64,000 bases of DNA from Bog-473 sp963730785 (GTDB lineage: Bacteria; Actinomycetota; Acidimicrobiia; Acidimicrobiales; RAAP-2). The stretch is from contig CAVSTF010000006.1 of assembly GCA_963730785.1 (NCBI GenBank), positions 1-64,000 on the forward strand. Reading direction: 5' to 3'. Made by a program: the position numbers and the translations under genes. Positions 36,345 through 45,240 of this stretch are shown piece by piece (positions within the stretch are counted from its first letter, which is position 1; the number at the start of each line of letters is the position of its first letter). Under the pieces are notes generated by a model. The model was not told the origin of the DNA and made no database searches. It saw nothing but the letters and a program-made list of their open reading frames with translations.

Positions 36345-37586
36345 CTAGCCCTCGGTGCCGAACGCACCAGACTCCTGGGCGGCGGCGATCTGCGCATCAT
36401 TCCATCCCAACACCGAGCGCAGCACATCGTCGGTGTGCTGGCCGACCGTCGGGGCCTTGCTCGGGGTGGGCAGCTCTTCATCAATGAAGTGCAGCGGCGT
36501 GAAGATCTGTTCCGCCCCCATGTCCTCGGCTGAGAGGAGCGGAAAGCGATCAGCGAACTGAGGATCCGCCAGCAATGTCTTGGGGGTGTTGACCGGTGCC
36601 ATGGGCGTGTTGACCCGTCCGCCGAACTCGAGCCACTCCTCCTTGGTCTTGGTGCGGAAAATGTCACGCAGTTCGCCTTGGAGTTCACGATTGCCGCGGG
36701 CGTGGTCGGCGTACTTGGAACCGGGCCAACGCTCGAAGAGATCCATGCGGTCGAGCGCCTCACAGAAGTTCTTCCAGAAGGCCTGTTCGGAGGCCATGAA
36801 GAGGATGTGCTGATCGTCGGCGGTCTCATAGACCTGGTAGCGAACGCCCTCAATCATGCCGGCCGTGCCCGGAGCCCGGCGCTCGTAGTTGTCCGCCTTG
36901 TTGCCGGTCACTTCGGACTCGGGTCGCTGGTAGGCGAGATACGTCTCGCTGCGTAGCCAGTCCATGGCGGCCGCCGCATCGGATTGGGCCAACTCGACAT
37001 AGGAACCCTCACCGGTTTCACGGGCCCGGATGACGGCGGCCAGAATGCCCAATGCACCGAACAGCGGCCCGGCGTGGATGCCGATGGACGCGTGCTCGGG
37101 AATGTAGGTGAACCCCTCCTCGTCCTTGGCCACGTTGACGATGCCGGCCCAGGTGTCATAGGCCACCCCGTGGCTCGGGTAGTCGCGGTAGGGGCCGGTC
37201 ATCCCGTAACCCGAAATGGTGCAAAAGACGATCTTGGGATTGATGAGCTTGAGGTCATCGAAGCCCACGCCCCGGCGGGCCAACGATCCGGGTCGCATGG
37301 CTTCGACTACGGCGTCCGCCGTGAGGACCAGCTCCTTCAATATGGCCACCCCCGCCTCCGTCCGCAGATCCAGCACCAGCGAACGCTTGCCCCGATTGAG
37401 ATGGAGGTGCATCAACGAGACGCCCTCGACAATCGGCCATGTCATCTCACGGATGTAGTCGCCCGCCGGCGGTTCGATCTTGATGACGTCCGCGCCCAGG
37501 TCGGCCAGCGGTGTGGTGATCTGCGCCGGCCCCAGGGCCGAACATTCAATGATTCGCAATCCATGTAGTGGCGGTTGATTCGCCAT
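36345..37586 (-). CDS. class III CoA-transferase (CaiB/BaiF family)
   Basis: 413 residues, the usual length. LRIIECSALGPAQITTPLADLGADVIKIEPP is the family N-terminus, KRSLVLDLRTEAG follows, and VVEAMRPGSLARRGVGFDDL is the conserved middle. The catalytic Asp that is esterified is probably in the segment VAYDTWAGIVNVA. It transfers CoA between carboxylic acids; the substrates are unknown. It reads into the Gfo/Idh/MocA gene and may share its transcript. Confidence 0.88.
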   Translation of the reverse strand: MANQPPLHGLRIIECSALGPAQITTPLADLGADVIKIEPPAGDYIREMTWPIVEGVSLMHLHLNRGKRSLVLDLRTEAGVAILKELVLTADAVVEAMRPGSLARRGVGFDDLKLINPKIVFCTISGYGMTGPYRDYPSHGVAYDTWAGIVNVAKDEEGFTYIPEHASIGIHAGPLFGALGILAAVIRARETGEGSYVELAQSDAAAAMDWLRSETYLAYQRPESEVTGNKADNYERRAPGTAGMIEGVRYQVYETADDQHILFMASEQAFWKNFCEALDRMDLFERWPGSKYADHARGNRELQGELRDIFRTKTKEEWLEFGGRVNTPMAPVNTPKTLLADPQFADRFPLLSAEDMGAEQIFTPLHFIDEELPTPSKAPTVGQHTDDVLRSVLGWNDAQIAAAQESGAFGTEG

Positions 37587-37666
37587 CTGCCCTCCCGAAG
37601 TTGACCGCCGGATCGTAGCGGCCGGGGCGCAGGGTGCTCGAGGCCGTCGACCGACATACTGGGCCT

Positions 37667-38725
37667 ATGGAGACCGATCCGCTCAGCGCGGCCCTGCAGA
37701 GCTTCAGTGGCACCGGGCCGGTGTACTCCGATCACGGTCTGTCGAATCACGGCCCGATGGTGGTCGAAGTGCTGGACCACCTGGGTCGGGCCGACGCCAT
37801 CGCTCCCTGGGTGGCGCACTACCGGAGCCGACTCGACCCGGCTCCGCCCCCCGCTCAGAAGCCACTCAACGAGGCCGAATGGCCCGATGCGCTCGGCATC
37901 AGCGACCAGTATCCCGAGTGGCTCATGCTCTTCGAGACCGAAATGGCCGATCGTCCGGCCGCCGCCGTGGTGGGCGAATGGGTGCCCCGACTATTACCGG
38001 GAGCCGTGGCGGCGGCCGCCCATGGCCTCATCCGAACCGCCCATGCGTTGCGTGGCTTGCAGGGGGCCAACACGCCGGCCCGCCAACTCGAGGTGGCCAC
38101 CGGATTGGCCTATTGGGCCTCGGTGTATCAAGAACTGCCCGGCCCACCGCTCCTGATCGGTCACCAGGATGTGCCGGCGGCGTTGGCCGATCTGCCCTAC
38201 CTGCCCGAGGACACGCCCGAGGAGTTCAACATTTCGGCCCGGGTGGCGCACGTCACTGACATTGCCGACGAATTTGAACAAGCGGTGGCGTCCCTCGGCC
38301 ATTCCGGCGACGCCCTCTCCTTCATAGATGCGTTGGCTCTCGGCGGTGCCCGGGCCTACCTGCGCAACGTCGACGGCGGCCAGGCCATTGCGTTGATCCA
38401 CGCCATCACCGCCCCGATGGCGCTCGAGCTGGTGTTGCCCTGGTTAGCGCCCGAAGATCGGGATGCCGCGCTGGGTTACGTCTGGCAGGCCGTGGCTTCC
38501 ATCCATGTGGCCTACGACATCGACCGGCATCACACCCCCGAGCACGACGCTCCCGAGCACACGGACCCCCTTCCCTCACCGGACGAGCTCATCAAACGAG
38601 CCTTGCTCTCAGGCGATGCGCATGCCCTGAAGCTGACCGAGGCGGTACTCCGCTCCTACGGTCGAAGCGGCGAACCCGACTTGCTCTGGGCTGCCGCTGA
38701 TGCCGTCACCCGCCTGAAGGACTGA
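37667..38725 (+). CDS. questin oxidase-like protein (DUF4243)
   Basis: 352 residues from ATG 37667. The N-terminal LSNHGPMVVEVLDHLGRADAI and later GHQDVPAALADLPYLP resemble questin oxidase/DUF4243 proteins, which share several His and a helical fold. There is no signal peptide or known cofactor motif. It is divergent from the CoA-transferase gene. The function in bacteria is unknown. Confidence 0.6.
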   Translation: METDPLSAALQSFSGTGPVYSDHGLSNHGPMVVEVLDHLGRADAIAPWVAHYRSRLDPAPPPAQKPLNEAEWPDALGISDQYPEWLMLFETEMADRPAAAVVGEWVPRLLPGAVAAAAHGLIRTAHALRGLQGANTPARQLEVATGLAYWASVYQELPGPPLLIGHQDVPAALADLPYLPEDTPEEFNISARVAHVTDIADEFEQAVASLGHSGDALSFIDALALGGARAYLRNVDGGQAIALIHAITAPMALELVLPWLAPEDRDAALGYVWQAVASIHVAYDIDRHHTPEHDAPEHTDPLPSPDELIKRALLSGDAHALKLTEAVLRSYGRSGEPDLLWAAADAVTRLKD

Positions 38726-38783
38726 TCAAGCCCGGGACGGGGCGCCTGAGCCGAGCGAAGGTCCTGTGGCTACCATGCCGCGT

Positions 38784-39812
38784 ATGGAATATCGCATACT
38801 CGGTCGTACTGGCGTCAAGGTAAGTCCCCTGTGCTTGGGGGCGATGATGTTCGGCGCCTGGGGTACGCCCGACCACGATGAATCAATCGGCATCATCCAC
38901 CGTGCCTTCGATGCCGGCATCAACTTCATCGACACCGCCGACATGTACTCCTTCGGGGAATCTGAGGAGATCGTGGGCAAGGCACTGGCCCAGGTCAAGC
39001 GCGAGAAAATCGTGCTGGCCACCAAGGTGCACGGTGCCATGGGCCGCGATCCCAACGCCCAGGGCAATTCACGTCGTTGGATCATCACCGAGTGCGAGAA
39101 CAGCTTGCGCCGCCTGGGCACCGACTACATCGACCTGTACCAAATCCACCGGCCGTCGCCCGAGACCGACATCGACGAGACCCTAAGTGCACTGACCGAC
39201 TTGGTGCGGGCCGGCAAAATCCGGTACTTCGGTAGTTCCACGTTTCCCGCCCACGAAATCGTGCAAGCGCAATGGGTATCCGACCGACGTGCTCGCGAAC
39301 GGTTCGTCACCGAGCAGCCCCCGTATTCGATTCTGGTCCGGTCCATTGAGAAGGACGTCCTGCCGATGTGCCAGACCTACGGCATGGGAGTCCTGTCGTG
39401 GAGTCCGTTGGCTGGCGGTTGGTTGTCTGGTGCCTTCGGTGCGGGCAAGGAGAACACCAGTCGGCGGTCGGCCATGCTGCCGGCTCACTACGACATGACC
39501 ATCCCGGGCAACCAGCAGAAGCTGGACGCCGTGAACGCGTTGGCCACGCTGGCCGACGAGGCCGGGCTCACCATGATTCAAATGGCGCTGGCCTTTGTGT
39601 TGGAGCATCCGGCCGTGACATCACCCATCATCGGTCCGCGCACCATGGAACACCTCGAGTCGCAACTGACGGCCATGGAATTGCGCCTGTCGCCGGACGT
39701 GTTGGATCGGATTGACGAGATCGTGCCTCCGGGCACCGACCTCAATGCCACCGATGTGGGCTGGGTCCCGGCGGCCATTGCCGACGCTTCGCTGCGTCGT
39801 CGCCCCCGCTGA
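38784..39812 (+). CDS. aldo/keto reductase
   Basis: 342 residues from ATG 38784 (MEYRILGRTGVKVS is the normal family start). FIDTADMYSFGESEEIVGKAL holds the catalytic Asp and Tyr, VLATKVHG the Lys, and YIDLYQIHRP the His. The NADP-binding end is AVTSPIIGPRTMEHLE. This is a YccK/Tas-like AKR. An in-frame ATG nine bases upstream (38775) is also possible. Substrate unknown. Confidence 0.88.
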   Translation: MEYRILGRTGVKVSPLCLGAMMFGAWGTPDHDESIGIIHRAFDAGINFIDTADMYSFGESEEIVGKALAQVKREKIVLATKVHGAMGRDPNAQGNSRRWIITECENSLRRLGTDYIDLYQIHRPSPETDIDETLSALTDLVRAGKIRYFGSSTFPAHEIVQAQWVSDRRARERFVTEQPPYSILVRSIEKDVLPMCQTYGMGVLSWSPLAGGWLSGAFGAGKENTSRRSAMLPAHYDMTIPGNQQKLDAVNALATLADEAGLTMIQMALAFVLEHPAVTSPIIGPRTMEHLESQLTAMELRLSPDVLDRIDEIVPPGTDLNATDVGWVPAAIADASLRRRPR

Positions 39813-39834
39813 TCACATTGCCGGGGAGAAACTG

Positions 39835-40647
39835 ATGGCCGGCGACGCCAAGGTTGTCCTCCTCACCGGTGCATCGGCTGGTCTCGGGCGAGCCTGTGCC
39901 GAACGGCTGGACGCCGCTGGCTGGTTGGTGATTGGGGCCAGCCGCCGCGGCAGCGCCGACGGCCGCGGTGAGAGCCTGCTCATGGATGTTGATGACGACG
40001 CCTCCGTCCACGACGGCGTGACCGGAGTGATCGAACGACACGGCCGAATCGACGCCTTGGTGGCCGCCGCCGGTTGGGGCCTGGCCGGGGCGGTCGAAGA
40101 GACAACCATCGAGGAGGCCAAGGCCCAACTCGAGACCAATTTCTGGGGAGCCGTACGAGTGGTGCAACAGGTACTGCCCATCATGAGGGCGCAGGGCCAC
40201 GGACGGATCGTGCTCATGAGTTCCATTGGCGGGGTCATCAGCATCCCGTTCCAGGCCTTCTATAGCGCCAGCAAATTCGCGCTCGAAGGGCTCGGCGAAG
40301 CGTTGGCCTACGAGGTTGCTCCATTTGGTATATCGGTCACGCTGGTCGAGCCCGGCAACTTCGCCACCGACTTCACTGCCAGTCGTCGCATGAGCACTGG
40401 ACCGACCGATGATGGGGCGTATCAGGCTGCCGTGGACAAGGCGATCAAGCTCATGGAGCATGATGAAATGAACGGGGCCGCGCCGGCCGATGTGGCGTCA
40501 GCCGTGGTGAAGATCCTTGGCTCGCGCCGCCCGCCCCGCCGGGTGTCGGTTGGCAAGTCCGGTGAACGCGTCGGCCTGATCGCCAAGCGACTGCTGCCCT
40601 TTCGGGTCTTTCAGGCCGCCGCCAAGAGCAGCCTCGGAGTCGACTGA
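39835..40647 (+). CDS. short-chain dehydrogenase/reductase
   Basis: 270 residues, intact. TGASAGLG is the cofactor loop, AAAGWG takes the place of the NNAG motif, MSSIGG...YSASKFALEGL supplies Ser, Tyr and Lys, and EPGNFATDF follows. The extended C-terminus (RRPPRRVSVGKSGERVGLIAKRLLP) resembles retinol-dehydrogenase-like SDRs. It follows the AKR gene by 22 bases and is probably co-transcribed. Confidence 0.85.
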   Translation: MAGDAKVVLLTGASAGLGRACAERLDAAGWLVIGASRRGSADGRGESLLMDVDDDASVHDGVTGVIERHGRIDALVAAAGWGLAGAVEETTIEEAKAQLETNFWGAVRVVQQVLPIMRAQGHGRIVLMSSIGGVISIPFQAFYSASKFALEGLGEALAYEVAPFGISVTLVEPGNFATDFTASRRMSTGPTDDGAYQAAVDKAIKLMEHDEMNGAAPADVASAVVKILGSRRPPRRVSVGKSGERVGLIAKRLLPFRVFQAAAKSSLGVD

Positions 40648-40689
40648 AGATTTTCTTTGCGCCCGGGCGGTAAGCGACCAAGTACAAGT

Positions 40690-41317
40690 ATGGACTTCGA
40701 CTCGGACGACCGGGAGCTCATCCACTGGTTGAACGCTGATCCGGCGGCGTTTGAAATGTTCTACCGACGTCACGTAGATCGGGTGGTGCAGTTCACGGCG
40801 CGACGAGTGCGCAACCCCGCCGACGTCGCCGACGTAGTGGCCAACACCTTCGTGGCCGTACTCACCTCGGCGCAGTCCTACGACCCCGAACGCGGAGAAC
40901 CCGTGGCGTGGGTGATTGGCATTGCCGCCCGGCTCATCGCCAACCACGCCCGCCGATCCGCCCGCGAAGTCGCGCTGGCCAGCCGCATCGCCGGACGACG
41001 CTTGCTCAATACCAATGACATTGAACGCCTGGAAGACCAGATTGAGGCGGACCGCGCCGCCGTGGCCGTCATTGAGGCGGTCGACCAACTCAAGCCCAGG
41101 GCCAAAGAGGCGCTCTTGTTGGTTGGCGTCGATGGCTTGACGCCCACCGAGGCGTCGCGGGTGCTCGGCATCAGTGCGGCCAACTTCCGAATGCGACTCG
41201 AGCGCGGCCCGCCGCGCCCTGGCCAAGAGCCTGCACGCCGCCGGCTCCGACTCCTATTTCGACTCCCCACCACGCCCACCTTCCACCCACACCATTTTGA
41301 GAGAGGTCACGCTATGA
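40690..41317 (+). CDS. ECF RNA polymerase sigma factor (one frameshift)
   Basis: About 208 residues from ATG 40690. Region 2 reads FEMFYRRHVDRVVQFTARRV...DVVANTFVAVL, and region 4 reads LKPRAKEALLLVGVDGLTPTEASRVLGIS. One frame change near 41205 must be bridged to reach ALAKSLHAAGSDSYFDSPP and the stop TGA 41315, which overlaps the next ATG. Without the correction it seems fused to the next gene, which is an artefact. The overlap predicts co-expression with a membrane partner. Confidence 0.82.
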
Positions 41318-42306
41318 ACACCGTCATTCCTGACAACGAGCGATTCGAGGACCGCCTTCTGGCGGCCATCCTGGACGATTTCGAGCACTTGACTGCGGAC
41401 GCACATTCCACTCAGGGCAACGTTCGTCCCATCGGGCAGGCCTCACGGGCTCGCCGTGCCGTGCCGGCGGCGGTGGTCGGGGTCGCTGCCGCCGCACTGA
41501 TTGCGACCGGCGTGGTTGCTCTCGGATCTGGTACTCCGAAGAGCGGGACACCGACCGCCACTGGCCACGTGACGCATGCGCACTTGGTGCTCTATCAATT
41601 GGCCTCGGCCTCAGCTGCTGTGCCGTCGTTGCCCGGGCGTTACGTCGTGCTGGCCGAGACTGACACCGAAACGGACGAGGCCGGCCAGAGCCAGCGCACC
41701 AGTGTCATTGACACCCAGACCGGAGCTTCGACCACCTACCAAGTGCCGTATGCGGACTCGGATGCGCCAACTGATATCACTGAGGGGCCTGACCCCACTT
41801 CGACCGAGGCCTGGTTCACCGCTCTCCCCACTGATCCCACTGCTCTCCGAGCCCGGCTGCTCGCCATCTCCAAGCAGCAGGCCGCACAAGCAGCCGAAGA
41901 GTTTCAACAGCAGGCGGCCACATTGGGCAAGGCAGTGCCGAAGTCGATTGATGTGCAACCCACCCTCACCGACGACGACTACGTCTACCAAGAGGCCGAT
42001 GACTTGCTCTGGAGCCCGCTGGTGCAGCCAGCTCTTCGCTCGGCGCTCTACAAAGTCCTTGCCGGTACGAGCGGTTTCACCATCAATCCGAACGCCACTG
42101 ATCCTGATGGTCGACCGGCCATCGCCATGACACGGCAATACAGCGGCGTGGCGTCGACGTCGGTCACCTATGAGGACCCAACGACCGGGGCTGTGCTCGC
42201 CCAGGTGTGGACGTCGGGTACGGCGCCGAACGTGGACACCATCACGGCTGTCTACCAGCCGGTGACCAGTACCGACACTGTGCCGGCGAACCCCTACGGC
42301 AACTAA
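41314..42306 (+). CDS. CU044_5270-like membrane protein next to ECF sigma factor
   Basis: 330 residues from ATG 41314. A cytosolic N-terminus of about 50 residues is followed by one membrane helix (AVPAAVVGVAAAALIATGVVAL) and an extracytoplasmic domain. The layout and position directly after an ECF sigma gene match actinobacterial CU044_5270-family proteins, which are thought to act like anti-sigma factors or surface sensors. The assignment rests on arrangement and general look, not on a clear motif. Confidence 0.6.
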   Translation: MNTVIPDNERFEDRLLAAILDDFEHLTADAHSTQGNVRPIGQASRARRAVPAAVVGVAAAALIATGVVALGSGTPKSGTPTATGHVTHAHLVLYQLASASAAVPSLPGRYVVLAETDTETDEAGQSQRTSVIDTQTGASTTYQVPYADSDAPTDITEGPDPTSTEAWFTALPTDPTALRARLLAISKQQAAQAAEEFQQQAATLGKAVPKSIDVQPTLTDDDYVYQEADDLLWSPLVQPALRSALYKVLAGTSGFTINPNATDPDGRPAIAMTRQYSGVASTSVTYEDPTTGAVLAQVWTSGTAPNVDTITAVYQPVTSTDTVPANPYGN

Positions 42307-43025
42307 AAGAGGGTTTGAGGTTCTACCCGGTCGATCAGCTGGCGATCGTCGTTGCGGACGTTGCCGATTCGCTGGTCGACCGGGTGATGCGACATGGTGC
42401 CATCGGGGGCAGCTCGTAAGAGTGCGGTGAGTTCACTGGTCTCTTCTATGTCGGGATCGAGCCAGACATCGAAGGTGTCGGGGTTGAGGATGACGGGCAT
42501 GCGGTCGTGGATGCCGTCCATGTCCGGCCCGGCCTCGGTGGTGATGATGGTGCACGATATGAGCGGCGGTGCATCGGGTGCTTCCTTGTCCCACCAACGC
42601 TCGTAGAGACCGGCGAAGGCAAAGGGTTCGCCGTCGGTGCGGGTGAAGTAGTGCGGTTGTTTGCTGCCGTCGCCGTGCCGATCCCATTCGTAGAAGCCGT
42701 CGGCTGGGACGATGAGGCGCCGGGCCTGGAAGGCACTGCGGAAGGACGGCTTGCTCGACACTGTCTCGCTCCGGGCATTAAAGAGTCGATTGCCTGATGT
42801 GGTGTCCTTAGCCCAGTACGGCACCAGCCCCCATCTGTACTCATTGATGGTGCGGGTGAGGTTGTCGCTACCCCCGGTGCGGTGAGCGCCGACGCCGAGC
42901 ACCGTCGTGGTCGGCGCCACGTTCCAGCTGGGCACCCGTTCCGGATCGACGCTGTTCTCCAGAGTGGCTTGGAAATACTTGGCCATCCGGACCGGGGGCG
43001 TGAAGAGCGCAAAGCGACCGCACAT
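42303..43025 (-). CDS. SRAP/HMCES-family abasic-site DNA-protein crosslinking protein (YedK-like)
   Basis: 240 residues from ATG 43025, which gives the required N-terminal MCGRF: the Cys after the removed Met forms the thiazolidine crosslink to abasic sites in single-stranded DNA. NARSET (Asn), GFYEWDRHG (Glu) and IHDRMPVIL (His) complete the active site. It overlaps the end of the convergent CU044_5270-like gene by four bases. Two kb away lies the SOS polymerase operon, but there is no evidence of joint control. Confidence 0.92.
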   Translation of the reverse strand: MCGRFALFTPPVRMAKYFQATLENSVDPERVPSWNVAPTTTVLGVGAHRTGGSDNLTRTINEYRWGLVPYWAKDTTSGNRLFNARSETVSSKPSFRSAFQARRLIVPADGFYEWDRHGDGSKQPHYFTRTDGEPFAFAGLYERWWDKEAPDAPPLISCTIITTEAGPDMDGIHDRMPVILNPDTFDVWLDPDIEETSELTALLRAAPDGTMSHHPVDQRIGNVRNDDRQLIDRVEPQTLF

Positions 43026-43289
43026 ACCTGCATTGTGGCGCAGGCGGAACGTTGTCTGAGATCGGTACGTAGTGACCACTACTACGACCCAGCAACCGAC
43101 CAGTTCTGCAGTGCACCGGCCCAACTGTCGCTGCGCTCCTGCTGATCCAGCCCTATTAAGGTTGACGCGGTCGCTACTTGAGACCACACGGCCGATTGCG
43201 CTCGCCCCAAAGGATTACTTCTCCTCTTCGCTTGGATCACGGCTCGCTTGTCATAAAAACCAGCCCATAGTCAGGCGGAGAAGACGTCG

Positions 43290-44340
43290 ATGACGAAAAC
43301 CATGCCCGACCAGGTCAGCCCCGCTGCCGCGCCAGAGAAGGCCCGGGTCCGCGATCCCAAACTCGGGCGATTGTGGATCTGTGTGTTCGTTCTCGTTGCC
43401 ATTGTCATTCAGCTGTCTCAACCGGCTGGTGCCAGTCAGAACGCGAGCAGGAAGTACTACCTGATCATGGGCGATTCGATTGCCTATGGATTCGAGGCAA
43501 CTTCTCCGGCCGAGTCTTATGCCGGAATTCTCTACGAACATGAACTGAAGAGATATCCAGGTCTCTACCCAGTCTCCTATGCATGCGGCGGCGCAACGAC
43601 AGGGTCAGTGGTTCGTGGACCTGCTTGCGATTCCACTACAGGGTCACAGTTGGAGCAGGCAGAATCCTTTCTGAAATCTCACCGTGGAAGCGTGGCGATG
43701 TTGACGATTGATGTCGGGATTAACGATGTCGACAATTGCATGACGACTGTCGTCAATCGACCAGTCGTGTGTCCTAGCGGGTGAAAAAGAAGTATCTCGA
43801 TTCCTTCCCAAGATCCTGATTGCCCTGCACAAGTCAGATCCAAGCGTGCAAATACTCGGCATGAACTACTACGACCCGTATTTGGCGGCGTGGCTTTCTG
43901 GACCATCGGGAGAGAAGGTTGCTTATCACTCCCTAAGCGTTCTGACGGGTCTCAATGACGAACTTCAGGGGATCTATCGAAAATACGGTGCAAGCACCGC
44001 CAACGTAGCGAAGCAGTTCGCGTCGTCAGATTTTGACACGGTGGAATACGACAATAGGCTATTGCCACAAAACGTGGCCACCATCTGTGCCGATACGTCT
44101 ATGTGTTCACGGGACGATCTCCACCCAACGGATCTTGGTTATGCCGCAATTGCCAAGTCATTCGAACGACTTCTCCCAACGGTTTCTGGGCAAGCTTCTG
44201 CTTCGAGATCATCAAGCTGGATTGTGGTCACTAGCGGTGCGGCAGGGTTGGTTGCGGTACTTGTTGGTGGGGCGATGATGTGGCGATCAAGGGCCCGTGC
44301 TCGTGGGCGCCAGAGAATCACAGATGGCTCGGATTTCTAG
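43290..44340 (+). CDS. secreted/membrane-bound SGNH (GDSL) hydrolase (one frameshift)
   Basis: About 350 residues. An N-terminal membrane helix (LWICVFVLVAIVIQLS) precedes IMGDSIAYGFEA (Ser), DVGINDVDN (Asn) and DDLHPTDLGYAAI (Asp and His), the full SGNH set. A second helix (VVTSGAAGLVAVLVGGAMM) and a basic tail end the protein, so the catalytic domain is probably outside the cell, anchored at both ends. A frame change near 43780 splits the gene. GGAG precedes ATG 43290. Confidence 0.8.
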
Positions 44341-44464
44341 ACCGGGTACGACACTTCTCAGTCGATTTGATGTTCCGGGGTCTGAAGTGAGGAGGACCTC
44401 CACCCAGGGTCACTAGCGCTGACCTGGTGAATTTCGGCCCTGGGCAGAGGCAACAACCTCTCGT

Positions 44465-44470
44465 TAGAGT
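44465..44470 (+). promoter_or_regulatory. -10 element TAGAGT of the mutasome operon
   Basis: TAGAGT fits TANNNT and lies eight bases before the imuA' start codon, the distance expected for a leaderless transcript beginning at or just before the ATG. No strong -35 is seen. Confidence 0.5.
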
Positions 44471-44471
44471 A

Positions 44472-44485
44472 CGAACATATGTTCG
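44472..44485. promoter_or_regulatory. LexA (SOS) box CGAACATATGTTCG
   Basis: A perfect 14-base palindrome of the actinobacterial LexA type (CGAAC-N4-GTTCG). It covers the imuA' start codon (44479) and the expected transcription start, so LexA binding would block initiation. It predicts DNA-damage induction of imuA'-imuB-dnaE2. Confidence 0.88.
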
Positions 44486-45228
44486 CTTTTCGTTCTGATG
44501 CCGAGAGTCCACGGCGCCCTCGGGAACTGCCGGTGGGTCTGGCGGCCCGGGTGCGACCGACCACGCCGGTGGCGGGCCGCACCCTGCCGGTGCCCCGGGC
44601 TCTCCGGCCGCTCTTTCCTGACGGCGTCTTGCGACGGGGATCCACCACTACGGTGACCGGCCTCCCGGGACAAGGGGCCACCACGCTGGCCCTGACCTTG
44701 TTGAGTGCCGCCTCGGCCACCGGGAGTTGGTCGGCCGCAGTCGGTTTGCCTGATCCGGGGGTAGTAGCCGTGGCCGAACTCGGGGTTGATCTGCGGCGGG
44801 TGGTTTTCGTCCCTCATCCGGGCGGCGGGTGGGCCGAAGCGGCGGGTGACCTGTTGCCCGGAGTGGACATGGTGTTGGTCCGCCCCCCTGGTCGGGCTCG
44901 ACCGACCGTGGCGCGCCATCTCAGTGCCCGAGCCCGTGAGCGCCAGACCGCCCTGGTGGTCTTGGTCGATCACGTCAACGACTGGCCCGAGGGAGGCGAT
45001 CTCGCCCTGTCGGTGGGAGCGATGGAGTGGGAAGGCGTTGGTCAAGGGCACGGGTACCTGCAGGGTCGACGGGCCCAGGTGCGGGTGACCGGTCGACGCT
45101 CGGCCGGCCGGCCGGTGGAGTGCTCGCTCTGGCTGCCGGCGGCCTCGGGCGAAGTCGCAGCGGTGGAGAAGAAGAAGAAGGAAGGGCCGGGTCGTCCCGG
45201 TCCTGGGAGTGGGCCGGAGGCGGCCTGA
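44479..45228 (+). CDS. imuA': ImuA'-like RecA-fold protein of the SOS mutasome
   Basis: 249 residues. A RecA-like core starts with LRRGSTTTVTGLPGQGATTLALTLL, where the Walker A is degenerate (GLPGQGATT, no Lys), and continues with VDMVLVRPPG and ALVVLVDHV. The C-terminus is a basic, low-complexity tail (EKKKKEG). ImuA' is an accessory factor that links RecA to ImuB and DnaE2 in error-prone repair. The start codon is inside the LexA box, so the mRNA is probably leaderless. imuB starts 12 bases after. Confidence 0.8.
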   Translation: MFAFRSDAESPRRPRELPVGLAARVRPTTPVAGRTLPVPRALRPLFPDGVLRRGSTTTVTGLPGQGATTLALTLLSAASATGSWSAAVGLPDPGVVAVAELGVDLRRVVFVPHPGGGWAEAAGDLLPGVDMVLVRPPGRARPTVARHLSARARERQTALVVLVDHVNDWPEGGDLALSVGAMEWEGVGQGHGYLQGRRAQVRVTGRRSAGRPVECSLWLPAASGEVAAVEKKKKEGPGRPGPGSGPEAA

Positions 45229-45240
45229 GGTGAACACGCG

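Noticed and set aside
40657..42306. A 549-residue open frame that appears to fuse an ECF sigma factor to a membrane protein
   Set aside because: One base change near 41205 restores sigma region 4, a natural C-terminus and an ATGA overlap with the next gene. The fusion is a frameshift artefact.
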